From positions 1,617,001 through 1,681,000 of the forward strand of contig OX387205.1 in assembly GCA_947561715.1 (NCBI GenBank): a stretch of 64,000 bases of DNA, in the 5' to 3' direction. The notes beneath the pieces were generated by a model. That model saw only the letters and a list, made by a program, of their open reading frames with translations. It was not told the origin of the DNA and did no database searches. The stretch comes from Ascidia mentula. Its lineage: Eukaryota; Chordata; Ascidiacea; Phlebobranchia; Ascidiidae. How positions within the stretch are numbered: the first letter of the stretch is position 1; every line of letters begins with the position of its first letter. Both the position numbers and the translations under genes were made by a program. Positions 24,781 through 36,700 of this stretch are shown here, piece after piece.

Positions 24781-24788
24781 TGACGTCA
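24781..24788. promoter_or_regulatory. CRE palindrome TGACGTCA upstream of CATSPERB start
   Basis: A perfect cAMP-response element lies 85 bp upstream of the proposed CATSPERB start codon. In vertebrates, CREM/CREB sites near the start drive many spermatid genes. This sequence is also common elsewhere in the first 25 kb, so the assignment is tentative. Confidence 0.35.
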
Positions 24789-24799
24789 GAAAGGCAATT

Positions 24800-27700
24800 G
24801 GATACGACAATGGTTGCTACACGCTTGAGTAGTTACAGACGCGCAGGTTTGTTGGAATTTGACGAAAAGTGTATTGCATTGGTTTAGAACAAATCGTTTT
24901 TTTATGTTGTCTTCGTTTCCTTGCAAACATTTCGTTTGATGACAAATCTTTGTGAGCTTAAGTATTTGATATAGACAGTTAGCTAATGTAATAAATATTT
25001 TCGACCCATGTAATTTGTATTAAGTTTAGCCGATCTCATACCAAACAGCCAAGCTGTACAAAGTTAAATTTTAGGCAACGTTGGAATTTAACAGAAGTTT
25101 TGCAACATCTTTCTGAGCACAAATGGGCCAATATTACAATGGCAGGATAAAGCAATATGTTTACTTTTAAACAGTTCAATGGTCGTGCTTGGAATCAGCA
25201 CCCTGAATGATGTAGCATGCAGAACCCCTGATAAATATATACAGTGATAGTGTTACGTTGATCTTAAAGCATGACACAACATTAGTTACCAAATGATTTA
25301 TATTGTAGATACTTTTCACATCCTAGATTGGAAAGTTTGTTTTTTGCGCAAAGGGTTGTTTTTGGCGATCGTTAATTGCGCGGAAGATCACAACGTTTTT
25401 CCGTATGTTATTGCATTACCTAATTGATATTGCACAGATTATCGGTAAATTTTTGCAAAAGTATTTGCGACAGTTTTTTTCCAAACTGGTTCGCATCATA
25501 TTCGAACCACGCATCATATTTTCAGTTTTCTTTTTGAAATCATGTCTTTAGGAATAAGAAGGCTGGCCTGTAGTGCAGCATTAACTGTTTTTGCAAGATG
25601 TATATTTAATGATACCATAGTCATACTTAAAATTTAACTTGCATTGTGTGTATTTTTGTTGTAATATTAATAAAAAATTATTTACTATTCCATTGTTAAA
25701 ATCTGAATATTCGAATTCTGTCCAGCACATTCTTAGTCATTGTTTAATGTTCTGAAAACTGCAATGGCAAACATACCTTTCCATATTGTCATGTAATGTA
25801 CACAGCTTGAGTCGTTTGGCTCCATGTTAGGTGTATCATATTTTTGAGGTTTAAAAATTAAAGATGTTGAGGTCACTCTGAGTCTTGCCCAATCTCATGG
25901 TAATAAAATCAAGCAATTATGGTTTTGCTGCTAATTAACAAGTCTGCAATATGTAAGACAAAAAGTCACCATAGTTGTTTATCAATTTGCATATTATGCA
26001 CAGGCTTATAATTGATATGTATAAAGTGGTTTTTGTTCCAGAGTCTATGTTGGGATTACAATTAAGTCTTAAAATCGCCACATCATGCCCCTTCGACTTA
26101 CAAATTGCATGTTTATGGTTGTTTGTACTTAAAGCTTTACTGTTGTTGGAACCAATCTGAAATTTTAAAGAGATTTTGTTTTGATAAAACACACATTCAC
26201 TTACTGGCATAGATGCTTCTATATTAATGTGTCAAGGTTAAGTCTGATGGATGAGCTGTCTGATTTAATTGTAAAACTTGGGAATTGTCAAGCAACCAAA
26301 TGTTTTGCTAGCTTTTCTTTGCTAATCCTTCCACAACATTGAAAAACAGCAAAGGATTAGCATTTGTTGATACTTTGACCATAATTGATGGGACAGTCAT
26401 CTCTGTATGAAACCAAGTGCAATGTTCCACATTGTATGTTGTTGTGGTAGGCTAGGTGGCTTTGTTGTGGGTAAAATATGGCTTTTGTATAACTGCAAGA
26501 TAGCTTGAACTTGTGTATTACTTTGATTGTTGCACAGCGATGGCAGTGCTGACCTTTTAGACGCTAGGACCACCAAGCATGAAGTTCAACATGTAAATTA
26601 TGTACAATAATTTGTGTTCAGAAAAGCACTGTTTCTAGACAGACATTGCTTTGGAAAATGTCAGTCATGCTTGGCAGTTGTTCATTGTACGGCAGATCAA
26701 GTGCGAAGAATGTTGAGTGCAGTCTCTTGTGTTTGCCACAAGTAAAGGTTAAGTACATGGATGGTATTCCAGATCTATTGGAAACTGGTTCACTTACATG
26801 CATTGCATATTATGCAAAATTTAAAATGTTCTTTCCCAAATGAAAACTGAACTCAAATTTTTGCTTTTACAATTTTCGTTTTTGTTAATATGATTTTTTT
26901 TCACCCTTACTATTATCATTCTGTAACTAGCCCTGTTAATTGTTTTGTGCAAATAGGAAAGAAATGTTCATTGCAACTTTGTCATAATTTGTGTTTTAGT
27001 TTAATTTTGAACACTGCAGTAAATAATTTTGCAACAAAAATGTTCATGTGACTTAAACCAAAGGAATTTAATCTGCGCTGGAACACTATCCTTCACCAAG
27101 TTTCAGTTTTCATCAGGTTTTTGATATAGTAGCGTTGATTGATTGTTTGAAAACAATGATTAAAGAATGTGATTCACTTCATGTCATTGTTCTGACTTGT
27201 TATTTGTGACCTTTATGGAACAGATTGATTGTTATATTCCACTGAACATGTTTAGCTGTAAACAAGCTTTCATGCCAAGTTTATTATGCATGCCATAATT
27301 AAATGATTAGAGCTTCATAATTGTACAAAACCCTTTTTAATCAATTATATTTGTTGGGAAATCATAAATTAATTTTTTATGATTTTTTGTTTGAAAAAGC
27401 AAATATTTAAAAAGTGCCAATATTGGTATTTCATGATCAAACAAAAGAGATACATCAAATATTTTCCATGGGCACTGTGGTGTTATGCTAACAACGCCAA
27501 AATTCTTTTGTCCAGATTTAAATGCCCTCTCTTGTTTTGACTCCTTTGTTAACCCTATTTTTACTTTTGTTGAGTATGGTTTATATCCGCTTTAGGTCTT
27601 ATTTATGTATTTTGTTTTCAGGGGTAAAAATCTAGTTTTATTTTTATTTGCTCGTTGTTTTTTTTTTTCATTTTTGTGCCATGGATCTTTAGCTGCAGCA
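24800..27700. other. Intergenic region, AT-rich, no supported gene
   Basis: About 2.9 kb between divergent CATSPERB and AKNA-like genes. Frames are all under 92 codons and unrecognised. A short hairpin (CTTTGCTAATCCTT with its near complement AAGGATTAGCA, about 26318-26366) is the only structure noted. The AKNA promoter should lie at the right end. Confidence 0.4.
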
Positions 27701-27705
27701 CAAAT

Positions 27706-30700
27706 ATGTCTTCTAATAGGAAAAACGGAAATGGCAGTTTCAACAGAAACAGGCAAGTTTTGAGCAAAAGCATTTTTATTTAGGCAACTGTTTTTTCAAA
27801 TGTTTAAATTTGTGTGATATGTGTACAATGCCAAAAGAATTGTTATTGGTTGTTTGAAGAAATATAAAAGTTGCTTAAGTATTGCTATAACAAGGCTGAA
27901 ATTCAGTGTTAATGGTTTTCAACCCATACCAAGAATCACTTCCTGTGATTTTGGATAAGTTAAATTTGTCTGCAATACAATCAATTGATGTAAATTGTGG
28001 CAAGTCAAGAAATGAAGGCAACCACCCAGATTTTTTTGAGTTTATGCAGTTTTTTATTAATGATCCATCAAACAGCCTACATTCTTTCAAGCGGATAATT
28101 TGGCCAAAGTATTTGTTTAGGTCGCTGGTGATACAGGTCCAACACTAAGATTATCAATACAAACATTTTGACAACCATTATTCAATCCAATTATTTAATA
28201 ACTTTCAGGAGGGGACACAGAGGTTCTGGGGATGCATCTGCCGATAACTTTGATGAGTTTGGAATAATGAGAGCTACGGAGAAAAGTTCAGATTCAGCTC
28301 CGATCGATGACCCGAGTTTACACCTCACAGATGAAGACACAAGTGCCCAAGTATTGGAAACAGTTGAAACCTCAGGTAATGGCCACCCTTTTGCGATAAA
28401 TATTATTTTGCCCTTTCAAAGCAATTTTAGTTGCAGATATAAATAAGCTGGGTTTATTCCTGACAGTTTCTGCCACTTTTTAAATAAAACTTATAAACTA
28501 AGATGTATACTTTAACAGTTTGTATTGTTTTTTTAGGATTTGATTCTAAGTATTGTTTACTTTACTGAAATAACCTTCAGCATTGCATCAAACCTATAAA
28601 CGTGTTTTAAATCTAAAAAAATAAAATTGTAAAAAAATTTCAAAATGATAAACTTTCAAAATCATTGATAAAAGCTGTTTTTTGTGGATAGATTTAGAAT
28701 CACCTGTCACAAAAGACCATTATCGAACCGGAACCACTTCAGATTCTGAACCAATAATAGACTTCAGCAATGCATCAGGTAAACCCTTGCACTCAAGTTC
28801 ATAATCACTACTTTTGTGGTATATTTACGATCATTGTATTTAGGTAACGTCGGACTTTCTGATTTTCGTTCTCAAATTGAGGATCTGGCAGCAGATTTCA
28901 CAGGCGGTTCTGAAGATTTTTCAAAGGCAAGCGATGGACATAGTTTGAAGAAAAAGACTGCGGCATCGAATGATTCAAGTAAATGGTGGCAGTTATTTCT
29001 TTACTAATGTTGGATTCATGTTGTGTTTCAAATGAGCTGTTGTTTGTGTAAATATATTTGAAAGCAATAATTTTTTAAAGGATAAAAAATGGTCTGCAGA
29101 ATTTAATTAAATAATAATTTTACAAATCAGATCAATAGAAGTTTTTCTAAACGAGTGAAAACTGAAATAAATTTTTTTAACAAAGTATCGCAAAAATCTC
29201 TCAAAAATTTACTATTGTTTACATGAATAGTGTGAGATTTAAAATGTTTAAAGTTTAATTCAATGATAATTACTGCTGAAGGTCAACACCAAGATGAAAC
29301 AGAATCTTTAACTGAGTTTGAGGAGATTGAGAGACTCATCCAGGCCAACACAGTTGCTGATAGTGACGATGATTTGTCTGATATTCCACAAGATCTTGAG
29401 CAAAAAGTCCTGTCTGGACGGAAAAGCAGAGGCATGAACAAAAAAAAGTGAAAAAAAATTGTTCAAATCAACACAATATGTTGTTTTGAAACACAGAATC
29501 AAACAAAAGTGACACAAGATCTGAGGTGCGCACTCCTGCTCCGAATGATCATAGAAACCACCATTCATCATCATCATCATCAACAACCTCATCATCGTCA
29601 TCAGAAAAACCAGGTAACTTATTGTTATTGTTTGTCCATTCTCACTGACGATCCTGGTATGTTTAACCTATATATTGGTGGTATTTTTAAATCATGTCGG
29701 TTTTATTGTGACATAATTCGACTGGTGTTGTCACATATTATCTCTGTTCCAAAGTTTAAGGAAACCAGTACTGTATTTGCAAAAGATTGTCAGGGTCACT
29801 GATCAGTTTTTAATGTTTTCGGCAGAAGTCAAACAGTCTGAATTGTTGAATGGACTTTACCATGATACTGGATATGCTAGCGAAGGTATTACCACAAAAA
29901 TAAACTAAAGATTTTGGTTTAGTGTTTTTTGTCGTTGATGTTTTTAATTATTCTTACTTGAATTAAAAGCAGTTTACAAATGTTCAGTGAGTTACAGATG
30001 GTTAATGTAAAAATACAAATTTTCTTTTTAGGTGTAAAAACTCCTGGAAACACACCAGGTCCATCTTTTGTCCAGAATAAGAGACCAGACACTCCAGTCT
30101 GCACTGGTGAAGGTAGGAAGTTTGATTTCATGTCAAAATATTACGTTTTTTCAAAGTCCCTTACATATACAGTAAAATGTAATTTTCCATTTAATTATTT
30201 GTGCAGATTCCGCAGACGACTCAATTGCACCTCTTCAGTCGTGGTTGAATGATCCAGAAGATGAGCCGTTACACTCCACCGGTCGCATTCCAACCCAGGA
30301 AAACTTCAACAACCTGTTCACTGGAGCACGACGAGTTAGTTCATCGTCTTCATCTGAAATTGAAGAAGAATTGACTGGCACTAATGATAACCTCGGTCAG
30401 ACTGCAGATCGTTTTGTTGTCCCAACCCAACGTGCCGATACTCACCAGCCCAACAGGTGGTTATTGTTTTGTGATTGGTGGGATGCAAGGTCTCTTGAAC
30501 ATTTTTTGATGAATAAAATAAGATAAATGTGGTTTTGTCACTGTTTTGGGGCAATGTCATAAAATTTTCTTTTGTCCAACTTAATGACAAAAATAGTGTT
30601 GTTGCAAGCTTTGCACTTGCACATGTTAATTAGGATGACACTAAAATGGTTACTTTTATTTGCAATGTGATTTATATACTGCATGTATGCTGGAATTAAA

Positions 30701-33700
30701 TTGTTTGTTTAAAACAAAAACGTTCAAATTCAAGTCAACTTGTTTCTTGAAATTTTTGGAAAATCAATTAAGCCTGCATAGCCATCATCAGTTTTAGTGC
30801 GTAATTGATGGTTAGATTCTACCATGACAAAATAGTCTGTGTATATATATATATATTACATACCTACTTGTGCATTAATTGCGAATTCATGTGTGTATAA
30901 ATTGTGTCATGGTGTTTCATTAGTTTGGTGGCAACATTCGGGACAACTGAGGAGTTCAGAGATTTGTTAATCCAACAACTTGACGATATGGGAACCGAGG
31001 AAATAGTTGGTGGGTTTATTTGCTTGACTAAACATAGCCACCAGTTTGGAAGTGTGTAACCATGTAAAAATATTTGCAGATGAAAAACCTGATCAAAATG
31101 ATGCGAAAGTTGCAAATGATAATGGTATGTTCTTTTTTGTAGTTAATTAGTATTTGTTGGCCTTTTATTTGTGTAAAAATATCTGTGATTTGCATTTTAC
31201 TATTAATTCCTCAACTAAGCTTGAAATAGAAGACTTATATGCATTTATAATAAAAAAATACATTAAAATACCATTGTTATTAAATGAAATGTTGTGAATG
31301 TAACTGCTATTGTTCTATTCCAGAAGAGAGACAATCAGTGACAGCAACAAAAAGAAAAAAATTGCCACAGTAAGTTTTGCCTCAGGGCATAAGTCCATGC
31401 TTGTAATAAATTACTCACTACTACTGATAGTTAGATTACTATGCAGACAAGTTATGTAAAGTTTAACTTGTGTAATTGAAGCCACATAAGATCGGGTGCC
31501 ACAGTTTAATTGTTTTTAGTGTGTTATTTAGTGACAGGTTGGTTTGCACTTTTGCAAATATGGTTTATGAATTTAGGCAACCTTTGCGTGGAGGAACAAG
31601 TCCAAACAGATCAAGGTAAATGCTTCTGTTGTCAAGCTCTCTTTACGTGGTATTGTCATGGACTTTTCTGATGCATTTTGAAACAGACTGATACTTTTAA
31701 AAACTTTATTACCACCATGACCTTTTCCAAGTGTTTTGTTTTAATAATTCATTTTTTTATTTGGACTGTGTTTGGTTCAAAAATCAAATTTTTAAAAATA
31801 AAAAGTATATTTTGAATTGCAATATGCCTGGCAGCAACAGGAGTTTCATATTTAGAAGTTTGTTAATCGTGGGTCTTTCTTTCTATTCACATGCAGAACT
31901 TCACCAAGAACACCGTCCACAAGAGTGCAGTATCAAATGAAACCTCAATCTCGAAACAAGTTAAAATTGTCTCCGAACAACAAGCAGTCACCCAGGTACA
32001 AACAATCACACAACCGAATAAAGAACAAATCCATTACAATGACATTGTCACTACAGGGACAATTCAGGGTCATCAGAATTTGGAAAAAGTTCTGCTCACT
32101 CAACTCGATCCCCAGCTGCAAGTAGAGCACGGAGAAAAAACAATCCGTCAAATGGAAGGTAAATATGATAATCTAAAGAGTCACTGGAAAAACTCTTGCA
32201 ATTTGTAGTCCATAGACTGCTCACTTGAAATATTACGTTTTTACATGAGCATTTGAATGAGTTACTTTTTTGTGTGCATATTTGAGAGTTCTAAAATGTA
32301 AAAATCAACCAGTAATAAATCTAGACACCCATATGTTCTGCTGCAATTATTCTGCTTTAATAACATTTTACCAAACTTATCAATAGATCCTAAATTATGA
32401 TCAATTTACCAAGATTATATTTCTGTTTCTGCATATTTGATAGCATGTTTCTGACTTTTTACCAGGAGAAGCACTGCTTTAAACCGTGAGAGTAGCACCG
32501 ATGAAATGAGCATTCATTCTGACATTTCCCGTACGGAGTTAAAATCCAAGTTGAAAGAAGAAGCTTTGAGTCGTAAGAGAGAAGAGGAATTGGTTCGTGA
32601 GCTGCAGGTAAATCAGATTCCCCAGAACAACACCTGCTAAACTATGGTTTAATAAGTGTCCGAAATTATGAGTCTGATATTGTCAACGAGAAAATATGAT
32701 CTTGGGAACATAAAATCCACTAGTTTTTGGAAATGAAAGCAATCCAAACAGTTTTATTAATGACAGACAGAGTGTGAACCAAGATGTCTGAATGTGAGAT
32801 TCATGGAGTCACTTTGTCTTGTTTTTTGATTCTAAGAATATTTTTTTCCATTTGTGGCATCCAAATTTTGACCGATGACAAATTAAAAGGTGGATACAAT
32901 TGTTATTGCTCCTTTGAAACTTAAAAAAATGGGCAACACTGGTGCACATGGGAAGTTCTTCTTGTTATTAATTTGACAATTTTTTAAGATTACTTTTTAT
33001 ATTTTGTGCAGTTTAAAAAACATTTGTCAGTGAAATTTTGAGTTGTTTTACAATTCAAGCTAATGACATGTAAATATGTTTACACAGAAGGAAAGTCCTT
33101 TGTCGAGTAACTGTTGTATAAACATTGTCAGACATAAATGTTTTGTGAGTACATTCCTCACACAGTGTAAGGAGGCACTTTCCTTCCAAAGCACATCAGT
33201 TAAGACTGCAGCATGTACATTCCTGCAGAAAAGACATTTGTTAAAAACTTTCAAACGTGGACTTTAGAGGGCTTAATCTGACATTACAAGACAGCTACAG
33301 GCATTACTTTCTACACCCCCTTGTCTGTAATAGTGCAAGTATTGTTAGTAAATCTTTGTAGGTTGCCAGAACAGATCAGTATTGTTTGTGCAAAGACAGA
33401 TAAGGCCAATGTTTTGTATTACAAGTGAAATGGCTTGTGCAGCATTAAATAGGTGCTTATGATAATATGTTTTTTATATTGATTGAGTGTTGGACACTCA
33501 AGGTGCTGTGTGTGTTTAAGGGATTAAGAAGTTTGTGAGGGGATTAAAAAAACATGGCGATTTAATCTTCTTAACAAAGGCTCGCAAAATTCTTCAAATA
33601 AATTGAGTCAGGTTAGTTCCAAAGGGTCATATTGTTGTCACGGCGAATCAGTGCGTCACAACAACTTGTCGTTTTAGTTTTTTGGCGCCAGAAGTTCTGT

Positions 33701-36700
33701 CCAGAGCCGTTGAAAGCATTTTATAACTTGAAAGCATTACAGTTTTTTGCTGTTGTTTTCAGAGCAATTACGATTCTCTGTTGATGAAATTTGCTCAAGC
33801 AGAAAATACCATTGACCACTTGAGGTTGGGAGCTAAGGTAAGATGTTTATTTTTGTTACTCTTTTCACTTATGAAGCTATAGTAAACCTTACAATGCAAT
33901 TTCATCTTAAGAGGCCTGAACACAAATCTAAACGAGATGTACTTAATGCCTGTCTAAGTTTGTTAAACATGCTGAAAATTGGGATTCCTTTTCAATTTAT
34001 TAACCTATTAAAAACTAAGGATGTTTTTACTTTGAAAACTGATCACTGAACATTAAAAACCTTTTAAATTCATGTTTCTTTTGTGTGTTCTTGAATGTAA
34101 TGAAGACAATTAAAATAGGTTTTGATTCAAGTTACAATGACACTGCAACGTGAACCAAAACCACTTAATTTTCTGACGTTGTTGTTTGCAAAATTTTGGT
34201 TTAAATTTATATTTAATATGTGTATATGGACAACTTAAAGCAGTGTATTTGCCACCTATACAAATAAGCTCTTCTTGCAACAAAATTATTATACATTGTA
34301 TTGTGTTTAAAATATTAAGCCTATGGTAACCTTGGGTAAAAATCAAATGTTTTATTGCATTGGGCATAGATCAACATATTTGCGTCAGTTCCACGTCCTT
34401 CACCAGAGGATCCAACTCTTCCATTTGAAGAAGGACAAATTAAACACCAGCAACAATCACAGGACAATCAAAACATTCCAGAACAACAGGTTTGTCATTG
34501 TTTTGTAACCAAATGTTTGAATAATTGTGGGATATGAATGTTATGCACTCATGTGTCACTAAAACATTTGATATTCAAGCAAATGCCTTCTATTCTCTTA
34601 CGTTTCAACCAGGTAAATCCAAGCATGTTGCCTGGCAACCATTATCGCCAGTCTTCTGGAGGGTCATTTGCACCCTCTGGTGGCTCGAAGCGAGATAGTA
34701 TAGTGGAGAGTAGCCTTCAGTTTCCTGCTGCAGCCACTACAGAATTCCTCAAAGTTGCACTTCAGCTGCAAGCCAAAGACCTACAGGTGGTTATTGTTAA
34801 CCTTACCTAGATTCCTTTTTAAATGTGTTTGTTTTATTTATAGTGGTTATATTTATATTTTCAACAGATGGTAAAACTACTCAACAAAAATTGCCTTAAA
34901 TGTTGACAAGCAATTTTTGTTGTTTGACACAAGCTTTAAATCATTCTATTGCCCTGACCTTTAGTTGATAGTTTCCAAACCTTGAGGGTCTCATTAGTAC
35001 AGCTGGTAGCAGATTCTGGTCTACCTGAAACCTTATTCATAAAATATCATAAGATTATTTTACCTTCACGCTTCTTGCGAGCAGTTTACTATAGTACTGA
35101 TGATGAACCCAGCAAGAGTTCGAAACGTCTACTTTATATGAAAAACAGCATTTTAGCTCTGGCTTTCCTTTTTAGACTCGTCAACTCCAGATATTTTGCA
35201 CCCTATTATTTAGTCCTGTTTGTTCATTTTTAGAATAAAATCAACGACTTCAATACCCTGATGGACAACATGCAGTTGGACTCGGAAGAATTGAAACAGG
35301 CGATGGATTATATCACTGAAGCATTGCATAATTTGGAACAGGATTATTTGAATGCAATCGACGAACACGCTGCCGAACAGAAGAAACACATGTTGGCCAC
35401 TGGGGGCAGTGTTGACCAGTGCCAGCAGTTTGATCCCGACAGGATAATGGAACGTGATATTGGAAGGTATAAACTCTGAAACTACAAACATATACAGTTT
35501 TTAACAATACCTAAAACTGTTACATCATTGCAATGTTTAATGCGATCGCATGATTGGCAGGATTGCCACATTGTGCAGGTTCTTACTTGGCGATCTCAGC
35601 TATTGTATCAAGATCATTACGTTTACAAGCTTCACAGCCCAGGCATAGCAGCCAAGCTAGATCATTCACTTTTTTCCAACAAGTTGGAATGAGATCTGAA
35701 AAATTTAACTCTTGGTGAGGTTTGAACTCACCACCATGCGCTAACCAGGACCAATGCTTTACCAACTGAGACTGCAATGCCTGGGCTGCGAAGCCTGTGA
35801 ACCTAATGATGGCTGTTACATGTTATTTACCATTACCATATATTATTACTTATTTCTCAGTCACAGTAATTTTTAACAATGCAGTATCTTTTTTTCTTTT
35901 AAAGTCTTATTTTTCAACATGGTTTTATTTTATAGATTGGGAGACCAAGTAAATGACCTTCGCGCTCGAGTGAACAACCAGCAGAGGTCACCAGAACCAG
36001 TGAGTGCTCGCTCACGAGTAACAGAAAGTGAAGTTCCAAGCTCACCAGAGGGCGATGTTGACAACAAATTCAACCAACTTCTTCACAAGTGAGATTGATC
36101 AACTAACGACAGTTTTTGTGTCCAAAATCTTTACAATTGGGCCTTGTTTGTTTGTGCGATTTACAAAAAGCACATCATAAAATAGAAGCATTGTTTAAAT
36201 TCGAATCAATTTAGGGTTAATATTTTCTTTAGAATGCTCTTCTTGTGGGACTGGTTACGTTACAGTAGTTTTGCCCCAAAAGTGTTTAGATTTGTGTGTG
36301 TGTTCATGATATAAACCTAATATGTATTTGTGTTCAGATACAATCGATCAACATTAACAGACGATGGTCACACAACAGCCCCAAGCCAGTACGTATCATC
36401 ACATGATGAAGAGGAGTTCAGTCCAAGGCCATTGTCCAACAGGTAACATAAAAAGCATATCTACAAATATTGCTGGTTATATAAAATGCAGGTTGATGAA
36501 CAGTTTCAATTAAAATTAACATGCAGTTTTTTATGATAAAGTTCGAAGCATAGAAATCAAACATACATTGTGATTCAAATATAAATAAAACAGTTTTATG
36601 CTGTGATTATTTTTTTCACAATGTCAGAAACTTTGTATTGAGAGCATAGGAATGTGTTTTTATATTTGTGTTTTTGCATTTCAGATACTTGGAGCCAGCT

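Noticed and set aside
29560..29613. TCA trinucleotide run as an independent microsatellite feature
   Set aside because: It is coding (poly-serine in AKNA exon 6) and short; noted under that gene instead.
35700..35790. Functional tRNA gene on the minus strand
   Set aside because: Box A/B-like sequences are present, but an acceptor stem and cloverleaf do not form convincingly, and the sequence runs into a dispersed SINE tail.
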